Assembly: GCA_003221515.1 (NCBI GenBank)
Contig: QHSI01000106.1
Span: 111,537-175,536, forward strand
Direction: 5' to 3'
DNA length: 64,000 nucleotides
Source of the DNA: Candidatus Rokuibacteriota bacterium
GTDB lineage: Bacteria; Methylomirabilota; Methylomirabilia; Rokubacteriales; CSP1-6
The translations under genes were made by a program, and so were the position numbers. Positions 47,892 through 57,999 of this stretch are shown piece after piece. The notes under the pieces are model-generated. The model searched no databases. It was given only the letters and a program-made list of their open reading frames with translations, and was not told the origin of the DNA. Numbering within the stretch: the first letter of the stretch is position 1; each line of letters begins with the position of its first letter.

Positions 47892-48717
47892 GCAGATCGT
47901 CGGCCAGCCGCGCGCCGTCGAGCTGCTGCGCCGGGCCCTCGCGAGCGACCGCGTGGCCCACGCCTACGCCTTCGTGGGCCCGACCGGCTCCGGGCGGATG
48001 ACGACGGCGCTGGCGCTGGGCGAGGCGCTGCTCGGAAGCCCGTCGCCGAATCATCCCGACTTGCACGTGATCGTGCCGACGCCCCCCGAAACCTCGCCGC
48101 GGGGCGCCCGGGCCATCCGCATCAGCGCGATCCGCGAGCTCGAGCGCCAGGCCTCGCTGCGACCGGCGATGGCGCGCCGCAAGGTGTTCATCCTGGACGA
48201 GGCCGAGCGCATGACCGGCGACGCGCCGCAAGCGTTCTTGAAGACGCTCGAGGAGCCGCCGCCCGCGACCGTCATCATCCTGATCCTGCCGCGCATCCGC
48301 GCGGTGCCGGCGACGGTGCTCTCGCGGTGCCAGGTGGTGCGCTTCGCCGCGCGCGACGACGCCGGGGCCGCGGAGGCACGCGGGCAGGCGTGGGAGCTCT
48401 TCACCGAGGTCCGAGCACAGGGAGTCGAGGCGCTGTTCCGGCGTCTGGAGCGCCTGGACCGTGAGAAGGCGGAGGCGCTGGTGGACGCCTACTGGCTCCT
48501 GTGCCGCGACCTCTTGCTGGTGAAGTCCGACGCGCCGAGCGCGCTACTGGGCGCCGGCGCCGCCGATCTGGCGGGCGAGGCCGAGCACTGGTCGGTCGAC
48601 GAGATCCTGGCCACCGTGGATCTCTGTCGCCAGGCGCGCGAGGCGCTGTTGCGCAATGTGAACCCGCGCCTCACGCTCGAGATCGTGCTGAGCCGCCTGG
48701 CCCTGCGGGCGGCCTGA
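47881..48717 (+). CDS. holB: DNA polymerase III delta' subunit
   Basis: A 278-residue clamp-loader delta' subunit: EQIVGQPRAVELLRRALASDRVAHAYAFVGPTGSGRMTTALAL, KVFILDEAERMTGDAPQAFLKTLEEPPPATVIILI, VPATVLSRCQVVRF. The P-loop is degenerate (Arg where Lys is expected), as is common for delta'. Unusually, the zinc-binding CxxC-CxxC segment between the P-loop helix and HPDLHVI is missing (ALLGSPSPNHPDLH), so the protein is shorter than the usual 310-330. This may be true loss or a local deletion. It starts GTG within the end of tmk. Confidence 0.9.
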   Translation: MALEQIVGQPRAVELLRRALASDRVAHAYAFVGPTGSGRMTTALALGEALLGSPSPNHPDLHVIVPTPPETSPRGARAIRISAIRELERQASLRPAMARRKVFILDEAERMTGDAPQAFLKTLEEPPPATVIILILPRIRAVPATVLSRCQVVRFAARDDAGAAEARGQAWELFTEVRAQGVEALFRRLERLDREKAEALVDAYWLLCRDLLLVKSDAPSALLGAGAADLAGEAEHWSVDEILATVDLCRQAREALLRNVNPRLTLEIVLSRLALRAA

Positions 48718-48719
48718 GG

Positions 48720-49579
48720 ATGGAGACCATGAACGACTTTCTCGTCGGTGTGCGGCTGCGCGCCACCGCGTTGACGGACGACTACCGGGTCGGCGAGCTC
48801 GAGCTCCACGTGGGCGACTTCGTCGTCGTCGAGACGCTGACGTCCGAGACCGCCGTGGGCGAAGTGCGCCGGGCCAAACGCGAGGTGCCCGAGAGCAAGA
48901 AGGATCGGGCGTACCGTCGGGTGCTGCGCATCGCGACCGAGGCCGAGGTGCGCGAGTACCGCGACCGGCGTACGCGCGAGGAGCGCGCGATCGTCACGTG
49001 CCAGCGCGTCGCGCGCGGGCGCGGCCTCCAGCTGAAGGTCGTGGACGTCGAGATGTATCCGGTGGCGCGTCGGGCCACGGTCTACTTCAGCGCCGAGGAG
49101 CGCGTGGACTTCCGCGAGCTGGTCCGCGATCTGGCGCACGAGCTGCACGCGCGGGTCGAGATGCGCCAGATCGGCGCGCGCGACACGACGCGCGTGATGG
49201 ACGGCATCGGACCGTGCGGGCGCCAGCTCTGCTGCTCCTCGCACCTGCGACGCTTCGAGCCGATCTCGGTGAAGATGGCCAAGGCGCAGGACATGCCGCT
49301 GACCGACAACCGTCTGCTCGGCAACTGCGGCCGGCTCAAGTGCTGCCTGCTCTACGAGTTCTCGACCTACGAGGAGCTGCGCTCGCGGCTGCCGCGCGTG
49401 AACACGCCGTGCCAGGCGTCGTGCGGCGGCGGGGGCTGCATGACCGGCAAGGTGCGGGCGATCCGGATTCTCAAGCAGAGCGTCGTGGTGGGCTTCCCCG
49501 ACGGCACCGAGGCCGAGGTGCCGCTCGACCAGCTCACGTGGGAAGGGCGGCCCCACATCAAGGCCCAGCTCGAGCAGCA

Positions 49580-49583
<4 letters not shown>
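48720..49583 (+). CDS. PSP1/YaaT (RicT-like) regulatory protein
   Basis: A 287-residue PSP1-domain protein related to YaaT/RicT. The Cys-rich core is GIGPCGRQLCCSSHL, LLGNCGRLKCCLLYEF and NTPCQASCGGGGC, with AKAQDMPLTDNRLLG between them; these cysteines bind a 4Fe-4S cluster in the RicAFT complex. Role elsewhere: RNA maturation and phosphorelay effects. The ATG at 48720 may not be the start; ATG 48729 has a better-spaced GGAG. Located between holB and metG, as in many Firmicutes and others. Confidence 0.9.
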
Positions 49584-51463
<1,880 letters not shown>

Positions 51464-51467
51464 GGCC

Positions 51468-51740
51468 ATGGCCGGCCAGGCCCTGACCCCCGACGAATAC
51501 GTGGACGCGATCGTGCGGGTGGCCGAGCGCGACGCGTCGGTGGCCCGCGTCGTGCGCGAGATCGTGAGCCTCGACGCGTCGGTGCGCTCGAGCGCGCTCG
51601 ACCTGGTCGCGGCGCACCTGCGTGTGCACGCGGCCGCGCGCGACGTCATCGACTGCATCGACGCGCTCAAGCGCGACGTCGTGGCAGAGCGCATCGCCGC
51701 CCGGCTGGCGGCGCCGCGCGAGGGTGACGCGACCGTGTGA
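51468..51740 (+). CDS. Small helical protein of unknown function
   Basis: A 90-residue helical protein (MAGQALTPDEYVDAIVRVAERDASVARVVREIVSLDASVRSSALDLVAAHLRVHAAARDVIDCIDALKRDVVAERIAARL). I do not recognise it. It lies 4 bases after metG and overlaps the next gene (GTGA), so it is expressed with the housekeeping block. It might be a small subunit for the DUF2914 membrane protein, but nothing in the sequence proves this. Confidence 0.6.
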   Translation: MAGQALTPDEYVDAIVRVAERDASVARVVREIVSLDASVRSSALDLVAAHLRVHAAARDVIDCIDALKRDVVAERIAARLAAPREGDATV

Positions 51741-52729
51741 GCTCGTTGATCGCGTGGGCGATGGACTGGGGGGTCTCGCTTGCCTCCCTGAGCGGCGGGA
51801 TCCTCACGCTCTTCGTCTTCCAGCGCGGCCTGCCCCACGTCGCGTGGATCGTCGGGTACCTGCTGCTGCTGTGCCTCCTGTTCGCCTTCCTCATCGAGAT
51901 GCGTCGGCCGCTCGAGGAGTCGGGCCGCAAGTCGGGCCAGTTCATCCTCACCGCCGCCAACTACACGATCCAGACGCTCTATCACGCGATCCTCCTGTTC
52001 CTGATTCCTGCCTATTGGGCGAGCACCACGCTGACGTCGATCAACGTCGTCTTCCTCGCCGTGCTGGTGGCGATGGCGGTGCTCGCGACGTTCGACCCGT
52101 GGTACCGGGCGCTGGTGCATCCGCGCCCGTGGCTCGGCTACCTCTTCTTCGTCGTCTCGGTGTTCGCCGCGCTCAACGTGGCGCTGCCGCTGGTCGGGCT
52201 GCCGCCGTACGGCGCGCTGATCGCCAGCGCCTTCGCCGCGTCGCTCGCGGTCACTCCGGTGGTCCGGCGAGCGAGCGGGCGGTCGTGGCGCGCGGCGCTT
52301 CGCGTGACCGTGGCGCTCGGCGTGGTGGCGGCGACGCTGGCGGCGCTGGGCCGTGGGTGGATTCCGCCGGCGCCGCTCTTCATCGCGCGCGCGGCGATCG
52401 TGTGGGACGTGCCGAACCTCGACGCCATCGAGGCGCTGGCCTCGCCCGTCAGCGCGGCCGAGGTGAGGGAACGTGGGCTCGTGGCGTACACTGCGATCTA
52501 CGCGCCGGCCGGGCTGCGGCAGCAGGTCCGTCACGTCTGGAGGCACGACGGGAAGGTGGTCGAGGTGGTCGGACTGGCGCCCGTCCTGGGCGGTCGGCGG
52601 GAAGGCTATCGAACGTATTCACGCAAGACGGCGTTCCCCCCCGATCCCGCGGGCCGCTGGTCGGTCGACGTCGTGACGGGCGGCGGGCAGCTGATCGGCC
52701 GGCTCCGGTTTCGCGTCGTGGTCCCCTGA
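51737..52729 (+). CDS. Membrane protein with C-terminal DUF2914-like domain
   Basis: A 330-residue protein: six or seven transmembrane helices (about 8-215, with conserved EMRRPLEESGRKSGQFILTAANYTIQTLYHAILLFLIPAYWASTTLTS), then an extracytoplasmic domain 225-330 matching DUF2914 (YAPAGLRQQVRHVWRHDGKVVEVVGL, YRTYSRKTAFPPDPAGRWSVDVVTGGGQLIGRLRF). DUF2914 is found attached to various membrane and kinase-like proteins; function unknown. The GTG start overlaps the small upstream gene. Confidence 0.75.
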   Translation: MSSLIAWAMDWGVSLASLSGGILTLFVFQRGLPHVAWIVGYLLLLCLLFAFLIEMRRPLEESGRKSGQFILTAANYTIQTLYHAILLFLIPAYWASTTLTSINVVFLAVLVAMAVLATFDPWYRALVHPRPWLGYLFFVVSVFAALNVALPLVGLPPYGALIASAFAASLAVTPVVRRASGRSWRAALRVTVALGVVAATLAALGRGWIPPAPLFIARAAIVWDVPNLDAIEALASPVSAAEVRERGLVAYTAIYAPAGLRQQVRHVWRHDGKVVEVVGLAPVLGGRREGYRTYSRKTAFPPDPAGRWSVDVVTGGGQLIGRLRFRVVVP

Positions 52730-52754
52730 CGCCGACGACCTGGAGGAGAACGCC

Positions 52755-53168
52755 ATGGCGGAAAGCGTGCGAACCGCGGACTACTTCTACGTGATGGTTC
52801 CCGACAAGCCGGGCGAGGGCGCGCGGATCCTCGGCGAGCTCAAGAGCGCGGGCGTCAACCTGGTGGCCTACTCCGGGTTCCCGAGCGGGCGGGGCGCCCA
52901 GCTCGACGTGGTCCCGACCGATTCGGCGGCCTTCACGGCCGTCGCCAAGCGGAACAAGTGGAAGGTGAAGGGGCCGAAGCGCGCGTTCCTGATCGAAGGC
53001 GACGACCGCCTCGGCGCCTGCGCCGACGTCCTGGGCCGGCTCGCCGGCGCCAAGATCAACGTGACGGCCATGGACGCCGTGGCGGTCGGCGGCGGGCGCT
53101 ACGGCGCGATCTTGTGGGTCAAGGCGCGCGACGTGAAGAAGGCCGCGTCCGTCCTCGGAGCGATGTGA
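52755..53168 (+). CDS. ACT domain protein
   Basis: A 137-residue protein made of two ACT-like units: YFYVMVPDKPGEGARILGELKSAGVNLVAYSGFP and RAFLIEGDDRLGACADVLGRLAGAKINVTAMDAVAVGGGRYGAILWV. ACT domains bind amino acids; this stand-alone form is a regulatory protein whose ligand is unknown. An AGGAGAACGCC site precedes the ATG. It joins TatD by GTGA overlap. Confidence 0.85.
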   Translation: MAESVRTADYFYVMVPDKPGEGARILGELKSAGVNLVAYSGFPSGRGAQLDVVPTDSAAFTAVAKRNKWKVKGPKRAFLIEGDDRLGACADVLGRLAGAKINVTAMDAVAVGGGRYGAILWVKARDVKKAASVLGAM

Positions 53169-53941
53169 CGACGCCGAACCTCTTCGACACGCACGCGCAC
53201 CTGCACTTCCCGGACTTCGCCGGCGACCTCGACGCCGTGCTCGCGCGGGCGCGGCAGGCCGGCGTCTCACGCTTCCTGACGATCGGTACCGACGTCGCGA
53301 CCTCGCGGGCCGCGGTGGCGCTCGCCGCGCGCGAGCCCGACGTCTGGGCGTCGGTCGGCGTTCATCCACACGATGCCGCGTCCGCGGACGACGCCGCGCT
53401 CGAGGAGATCGAGCGGCTCGCGTCCGCGCCGCGTGTGGTCGCCATCGGCGAGACGGGGCTCGACTTCTTCCGCGACCTGGCGCCCCGCGACGCGCAGGAG
53501 CGCGCGTTCCGCGCCCAGCTGGCGCTGGCGCGCCGGGTTGGAAAGCCCGTGGTCGTCCACTGCCGCAACGCCCACGACGAGACGCTGGCGCTGCTGGCGT
53601 CCGAGGGCGTTCGCGAGACGGGCGGGATCATGCATTGCTTCTCCGGCGACGTCGGCATCGCGCGCCGGTGCCTCGACCTCGGGCTCGTGCTCTCGCTCGC
53701 GGGGCCCGTGACCTATCCCAAGCCCGGTGCCTTGCCCGAGGTCGCGCGGATGGTGCCCGCCGATCGGCTCGTCGTCGAGACCGACTGCCCGTTCCTGCCG
53801 CCGCAGGGGTTTCGCGGCAAGCGCAACGAGCCCGCGCACCTCGCGATCACGGCGGCGCGCGTCGCCGCGCTGCGCGGCGAGCCGCTCGCCGACCTGGCCG
53901 CGCGCATGTCGGAGAACGCCTGCGCCCTGTTCCGGCTGTGA
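53165..53941 (+). CDS. tatD: TatD family metal-dependent hydrolase (DNase)
   Basis: A 258-residue TatD-type nuclease/deoxyribonuclease. Metal sites: DTHAHLHF (His10, His12), GETGLDFFR (Glu), VVVHCRNAHDETL, MHCFSGD and VVETDCPFLPP (Asp). Length and motifs are complete. In many genomes tatD follows metG within a few genes, as here. GTG start; its TGA overlaps the GTG of the peptidase gene. Confidence 0.92.
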   Translation: MTTPNLFDTHAHLHFPDFAGDLDAVLARARQAGVSRFLTIGTDVATSRAAVALAAREPDVWASVGVHPHDAASADDAALEEIERLASAPRVVAIGETGLDFFRDLAPRDAQERAFRAQLALARRVGKPVVVHCRNAHDETLALLASEGVRETGGIMHCFSGDVGIARRCLDLGLVLSLAGPVTYPKPGALPEVARMVPADRLVVETDCPFLPPQGFRGKRNEPAHLAITAARVAALRGEPLADLAARMSENACALFRL

Positions 53942-54867
53942 GGCGCCGTCCGGCCCTCGATCTCGTCCTGTATCTCCGCGGGAAGCTCAACACGGGGTTG
54001 AGCCGAGCGCTCAACGCCGCGCGTCGAGGGCCGCGCGTGACGCCGCCGCCGCTCGAGGAAGTCATTCAGGGCGGCCGAACCCCGCTCGCGCTGTCACGCC
54101 TGCTCGAGGGACGATCGAACCGGGAGCGCCAGGCGGCGGTGGCGCGCTACCTCGGCGAGCACCGGATCCCGTTCGCGCTCCAGGCCTTCGGCTCGCCGGT
54201 CTGCGAGAACTTCAGCGTCGACGTCGGCTCCGGCGAGCGGGTGCTGGTACTCGTCGCCCATCACGACGCGGTGCCCGGAAGCCCGGGCGCCAACGACAAC
54301 GCCGCCGCCGTCGGAATCTTGTTGAACCTCCTGGAGCGGCTCTCGGTGTCGCCGCCCACGCGGCTGCGCGTGCGGTTCCTCTTCACCGCCGAGGAAGAGC
54401 GCGGCTATCTCGGCGCGCGGTACTACGCGCGCGCGGCGAATCTCGAGGAGCTTGCCGGCGTGCTGAGCCTCGAGCTGTGCGGCATCGGGGACAGCGTCGC
54501 GATCTGGGACGCGGCGGAAGAGACACCGTTTCTCGCCCGCGTGCGGTCGGCGCTCGAAGGCATCGGGCTCGTGCGGGATGCGACCTATCACGTCGTCGGG
54601 CGGATCCCGCTGTTCGGCAGCGACCATCGCGCGTTCGCGCCGGAAGGCGTGCCCGCCTACGGGTTCACGCTGGTGCCGTCACGGGAAGCGGAGGCGCTGC
54701 GGCAGTTCGTCTTCAGCCCGATGCGGAGCGCGTTCCGCCACCTGATCCACCGGCCGGTGCCGTTCGATACCTACCACACCGCGCGCGACGCCGGCGCCAC
54801 GCTCGAGCCGGCGGCGCTGGCCCTGGCGCTGCGGGCGCTCGAGGCGATTATCGCGGAAGTGACCTAG
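53938..54867 (+). CDS. M28 family zinc peptidase
   Basis: A 309-residue aminopeptidase-like protein with the M28 fold: VLVAHHDAVPGSPGANDNAAAVGILL (first zinc His and bridging Asp), FLFTAEEERGYLGARYYAR (general base and ligand Glu), LELCGIGDSVAIWD and FGSDHRAFAPEGVPAYGFTLVP (His ligand). No clear signal peptide, though the N-terminus is basic and may anchor at the membrane. It ends 20 bp inside the convergent DUF2007 gene. Confidence 0.85.
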   Translation: MRRRPALDLVLYLRGKLNTGLSRALNAARRGPRVTPPPLEEVIQGGRTPLALSRLLEGRSNRERQAAVARYLGEHRIPFALQAFGSPVCENFSVDVGSGERVLVLVAHHDAVPGSPGANDNAAAVGILLNLLERLSVSPPTRLRVRFLFTAEEERGYLGARYYARAANLEELAGVLSLELCGIGDSVAIWDAAEETPFLARVRSALEGIGLVRDATYHVVGRIPLFGSDHRAFAPEGVPAYGFTLVPSREAEALRQFVFSPMRSAFRHLIHRPVPFDTYHTARDAGATLEPAALALALRALEAIIAEVT

Positions 54868-55144
54868 CGGGATTCGGGGCGAGACGGAAGAGCAGGCGCC
54901 GGCTCAGCGCGGCCTGGCTGGCCGGGACGAGGACGACGACTTCGCCCTGCCCCCCGACGCTGAACGGATAGACCGAGTGGGCCATGCGCGAGCGCAGCAT
55001 CGTGGGGATCCCCTCGCTCTCGAACAGGCCCTTGAGCACCAGCGCCTCCGTCTGGCCGCATCGGCATACCTCGCGGAGGCCGCGCTCGAGCGGCGGCTCG
55101 GCGGCAAGCTTCGGAAACGGGAGCAGCTTCCGTCGCGTCGGCAT
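54848..55144 (-). CDS. DUF2007-like protein
   Basis: A 98-residue protein matching the DUF2007 'putative signal transducing protein' pattern: EVCRCGQTEALVLKGLFESEGIPTMLRSRMAHSVYPFSVGGQGEVVVLVPASQAALSRRLLF. Function is unknown. Start ATG 55144; the promoter lies in the 49-base gap shared with the next plus-strand gene. Its end overlaps the M28 peptidase gene by 20 bp on the opposite strand, an antisense overlap. Confidence 0.75.
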   Translation of the reverse strand: MPTRRKLLPFPKLAAEPPLERGLREVCRCGQTEALVLKGLFESEGIPTMLRSRMAHSVYPFSVGGQGEVVVLVPASQAALSRRLLFRLAPNPARSLPR

Positions 55145-55153
55145 GGCCGTGAG

Positions 55154-55159
55154 TATAAT
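55154..55159 (+). promoter_or_regulatory. Predicted -10 box for the zinc-ribbon membrane gene
   Basis: TATAAT in the gap between the divergent DUF2007 gene and the start of the zinc-ribbon/scramblase-like gene. No well-spaced -35. GAGGGGA (55184-55190) follows before ATG 55194. Confidence 0.45.
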
Positions 55160-55193
55160 CCAGCTTACCAGCCGCCCGAACACGAGGGGAGCC

Positions 55194-56134
55194 ATGGAGA
55201 AGCTCGAGTACTTCAGCGGCCTCGCCGAGCGCTGAGCCGGCCTGCCGCCGGCGTCGTCGTCGCCTGCCCGTGCGGGGAAGTGTACGAGCTGCGGCCAGAG
55301 TACGCGGGTCGGCTCCTCGAATGTCCCTCGTGCGGCCGGCACATCCGGGCCGGCTATCTCGCGAGCGCCCCGCGGCCTCCGGCCCCCGGCGTCGATCCCG
55401 CCTTCGACCGCGACGTGTTCCTGCTGCGCGAGCGCGTCTTCACGATCCGGTCGAAGTACGAGGTGCTGGCGGAGAACGGGACGCCGATCCTGTACGTGGA
55501 GCGGCCCACCTATCCCGTGCGCACCCTGTTCGCGTATTTCGTCGCCCTCATCGCGTCGCTGACCGCGGCGCGCTGGATCCTCGGGCCCTTCCCCGAGGAC
55601 GGCGGCGGTGGGCTGCTGGTCCTGGTGGGCTTTCCGCTGGTCGCCTTCGTTTTCCTGGTGGTGTCGATGTCGCTGCGCCCCCGGCGGCACGTGACGATCT
55701 ACCGCGACGATTCGCGACGCGAGACGCTGCTGCGCGTGCTCCAGAACCAGCGGGTGGCGGTGCTCACGCGTACCTACACGGTCGTCACGCCATCGGGTGA
55801 GCCACTCGCGACGCTGCGGAAGACGTATCTCCACAACATCGTCCGCAAGCGCTGGTACGTCGCGACGCCCGGCGGCGAGCCGATCGCGATGGCGATCGAG
55901 GACTCGATCGTGCTGTCGCTTCTGCGGCGGGTGCTCGGCGTGTTCCTCGGCTTCCTCCGGACCAACTTCTTGCTCGTGCGCGGCTCGGACGAGGCGGTGC
56001 TCGGCGAGTTCAACCGGAAGTTCACGCTGTTCGACCGCTACGTGCTCGACCTCTCGGCCGACCCCGACCGCGCCTTCGATCGCCGGGTGGCGCTGGCGCT
56101 GGGCGTGATGCTCGACACCGGCGAGCGCCGGTGA
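55194..56134 (+). CDS. Zinc-ribbon membrane protein, scramblase-like; start region frame-split
   Basis: Main frame, readable from CTG 55232, about 300 residues: a zinc ribbon (CPCG, then CPSCG) directly at the N-terminus, then a LURP-one/scramblase-like beta domain (RERVFTIRSKYEVLAENGTPILYVERPTY) interrupted by two transmembrane segments (about 100-155), and its continuation (VVTPSGEPLATLRKTYLHN, FTLFDRYVLDLSADPD). No standard start exists in that frame. A short frame, ATG 55194 to TGA 55235 (MEKLEYFSGLAER), has a good ribosome site and joins it as CTGA. A single lost C near 55231 would fuse the two. Frameshift, or CTG start with a leader peptide: unresolved. Confidence 0.65.
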
Positions 56135-56883
56135 TGGCGATCGGGCCCGAGCCGCCGCTGCGCATCACGCCCGAGATGCTGCTCTCCCGCCGCATCGACT
56201 TCGAGCGGCGGATGCGACGCCTCCCGCCCGTGACCGCCGCGATCCTCGTCCTGCTCGTCGCGATCTTCGCCCTGGAGGTCCGCTTCGGCGCGCTCAGGTC
56301 TCCCGAGTCGGTCATCGGCGCGGGGGCGCTGGTGCGCGAGCGCGTGTCGGCCGGCGAGTACTGGCGATTGCTGACCGCCCCGTGGCTCCACGGCGGGCTC
56401 GATCATCTGGTTGGCAACGGCGTCGCCCTCTTCATCCTCGGGATGGTCTGCGAGCACGCGTTCGGCGGCCGCCAGTTCGCCGTGCTCTACGTGCTCAGCG
56501 GCGTCGCGGGCTCGGTGGTCAGCGGCGGCGTGAGCCCAGGACCGTCGGTGGGCGCATCGGGCGCGATCTTCGGGCTGCAGGGCGCCGCGATCGTGCTGTT
56601 CCGCCAGTATCGCGACCGCCTGCTGCTGCGCGATCGCCGGATCGGCTTCGTGCTGCTGCTCTGGGCGATCTACGCGATCGTGACCGGCCTGACCGAGTCG
56701 TTCATCGACAACGGCGCGCACATCGGTGGGGCGCTGGGCGGCGCCTTCATCGCCTGGCGGCTCCACCCGGTCGTGCTTTCACCGCTGCCGCCGGAGCGCG
56801 AGGCGAGCCTGGGCGTGTGGCTCTGGGTGGTTGGAGGGATGCTGGCCTATGGCCTGTTCGGCTGGTTGCGGGCGGGCCGCTGA
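56131..56883 (+). CDS. Rhomboid family intramembrane serine protease
   Basis: A 250-residue rhomboid protease with six or seven transmembrane helices. Catalytic serine in GASGAIFGL, catalytic His in NGAHIGGALGGAF, and the conserved HGGLDHLVGNGVALF loop in the second helix. It cleaves single-pass membrane proteins in the bilayer; substrate unknown. Starts GTG 56131, or ATG 56134, overlapping the preceding stop. It is followed by a large palindromic hairpin. Confidence 0.92.
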   Translation: MMAIGPEPPLRITPEMLLSRRIDFERRMRRLPPVTAAILVLLVAIFALEVRFGALRSPESVIGAGALVRERVSAGEYWRLLTAPWLHGGLDHLVGNGVALFILGMVCEHAFGGRQFAVLYVLSGVAGSVVSGGVSPGPSVGASGAIFGLQGAAIVLFRQYRDRLLLRDRRIGFVLLLWAIYAIVTGLTESFIDNGAHIGGALGGAFIAWRLHPVVLSPLPPEREASLGVWLWVVGGMLAYGLFGWLRAGR

Positions 56884-56985
56884 AAAAGGCCCATCTGCTT
56901 CGTTGGCGCCCTCGGCGGCACGCTCACGTACTCGAAGTACGCTCGCGTGCCGCCTTCGGGCGCCGCCTCGCATCTGGACCTTTTT
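56883..56985. terminator. 103-base interrupted palindrome between convergent genes
   Basis: The element is symmetric about 56934: AAAAAGG (56883-56889) with CCTTTTT (56979-56985), GGCGCC on both sides, GGCGGCACGC (56914-56923) with GCGTGCCGCC (56945-56954), and GTAC-TCGAA-GTAC at the centre. With A-tract before and T-tract after, it forms a terminator in both directions, serving the rhomboid gene and the opposing P1 peptidase gene. 56986-57048 holds nothing else. Confidence 0.8.
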
Positions 56986-57048
56986 GAGCGGCCCGCACGG
57001 CCCGGACGACCCTACAACGAGGAGCGCTCGCTTGGGGGCGGCGGCTGG

Positions 57049-57999
57049 CTAGAGGTCGCGGGCGGCCGGAAGGTTCGGGAGGGACGTGGCCGCTCGCACC
57101 CCGCGCGCGATCGCCCGGGCGACCGCGTCGGCGGCGGCGAGGCCGAGCCTGGTCAGGTCGACGGCCAGATCGCCGGCGGACAGCGCGAACAGCGCGTCGC
57201 CGTCGAACGCGGTGTGCGGGGGCGAGAGGGCGCGCGCGAAGCCCAGCATGGCGAGCGACGCGAGCTTGGCGGCCTCGGCCTTTCCCAGCCGCACGTTGGT
57301 GGCGACGACGCCGATCGTGGTGTGGCCCGTCTCGGCGAACCGCCCGAGGGCGGTGCCCGCGGCCAGCGCTCTGGCCGAGTCGATCAGGCGTTTGCTCTCG
57401 GGCGCCTGGCGCGCGCCGGCGATCAGCGTGCCGGTCTCGGGATCCCGCACGTCGCCGACGGCGTTGACCGCCACGAGGGCGCCGACCACGACGTCGCCGA
57501 GGCGCACCGAGGCGCTGCCGATCCCGCCGCGCATCGAGCGCTCCAGGCGGTACACCTTGCCCACGGTCGCTCCGGTTCCGGCGCCCACGTTGCCCTCGGC
57601 GACGGGGCCGGCCGCCGCGGCGTTCGCGGCCATATAGCCCATCTCGCGTGTAGGCCGGGCGCGCGCGTCGCCGACGTTGAGATCGAAGAGGAACGCGCCC
57701 GGCACGTGCGGCACCACGTGGGGGCCGGCCGCGAAGCCCTGACCGCGTTCTTCGAGCCAGCGCATCACGCCCCAGATCGCCTCGCCGCCAAAGCGGCTGC
57801 CGCCGCCCAGGACGACGCCGTTCACGGTCGGCACGAGGTGGCGCGCGTCGAGGTAGTCGAGGCCGATGACGTCGTTGGCGCCGCCACGCAGCTCGACGCC
57901 GCAGACCGCGGGGCGATCGCTCAGGACGACGGTGACGCCGGTGAGGCCGACCGGATCGGTCGCGTGACCGACCCGGATGGCCGGGACGTCGGTGATCAG
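57049..57999 (-). CDS. P1 family peptidase (DmpA/L-aminopeptidase type)
   Basis: A 316-residue self-cleaving peptidase of family S58. The opening ITDVPAIRVGHATDPVGLTGVTVVL, GVELRGGANDVIGLDYLDARHLVPTVNGVVLGGGSRFGGEAIWGVM and the autoprocessing region GHTTIGVVATNV (T-T-I-G-V-V-A-T-N, nucleophile Thr/Ser) are typical. No ATG, GTG or TTG occurs near the domain start; family members start MITDVP and here that position is CTG 57997-57999, overlapping the upstream stop as CTGA. The start is therefore inferred from homology pattern and coupling. Confidence 0.85.
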   Translation of the reverse strand: MITDVPAIRVGHATDPVGLTGVTVVLSDRPAVCGVELRGGANDVIGLDYLDARHLVPTVNGVVLGGGSRFGGEAIWGVMRWLEERGQGFAAGPHVVPHVPGAFLFDLNVGDARARPTREMGYMAANAAAAGPVAEGNVGAGTGATVGKVYRLERSMRGGIGSASVRLGDVVVGALVAVNAVGDVRDPETGTLIAGARQAPESKRLIDSARALAAGTALGRFAETGHTTIGVVATNVRLGKAEAAKLASLAMLGFARALSPPHTAFDGDALFALSAGDLAVDLTRLGLAAADAVARAIARGVRAATSLPNLPAARDL

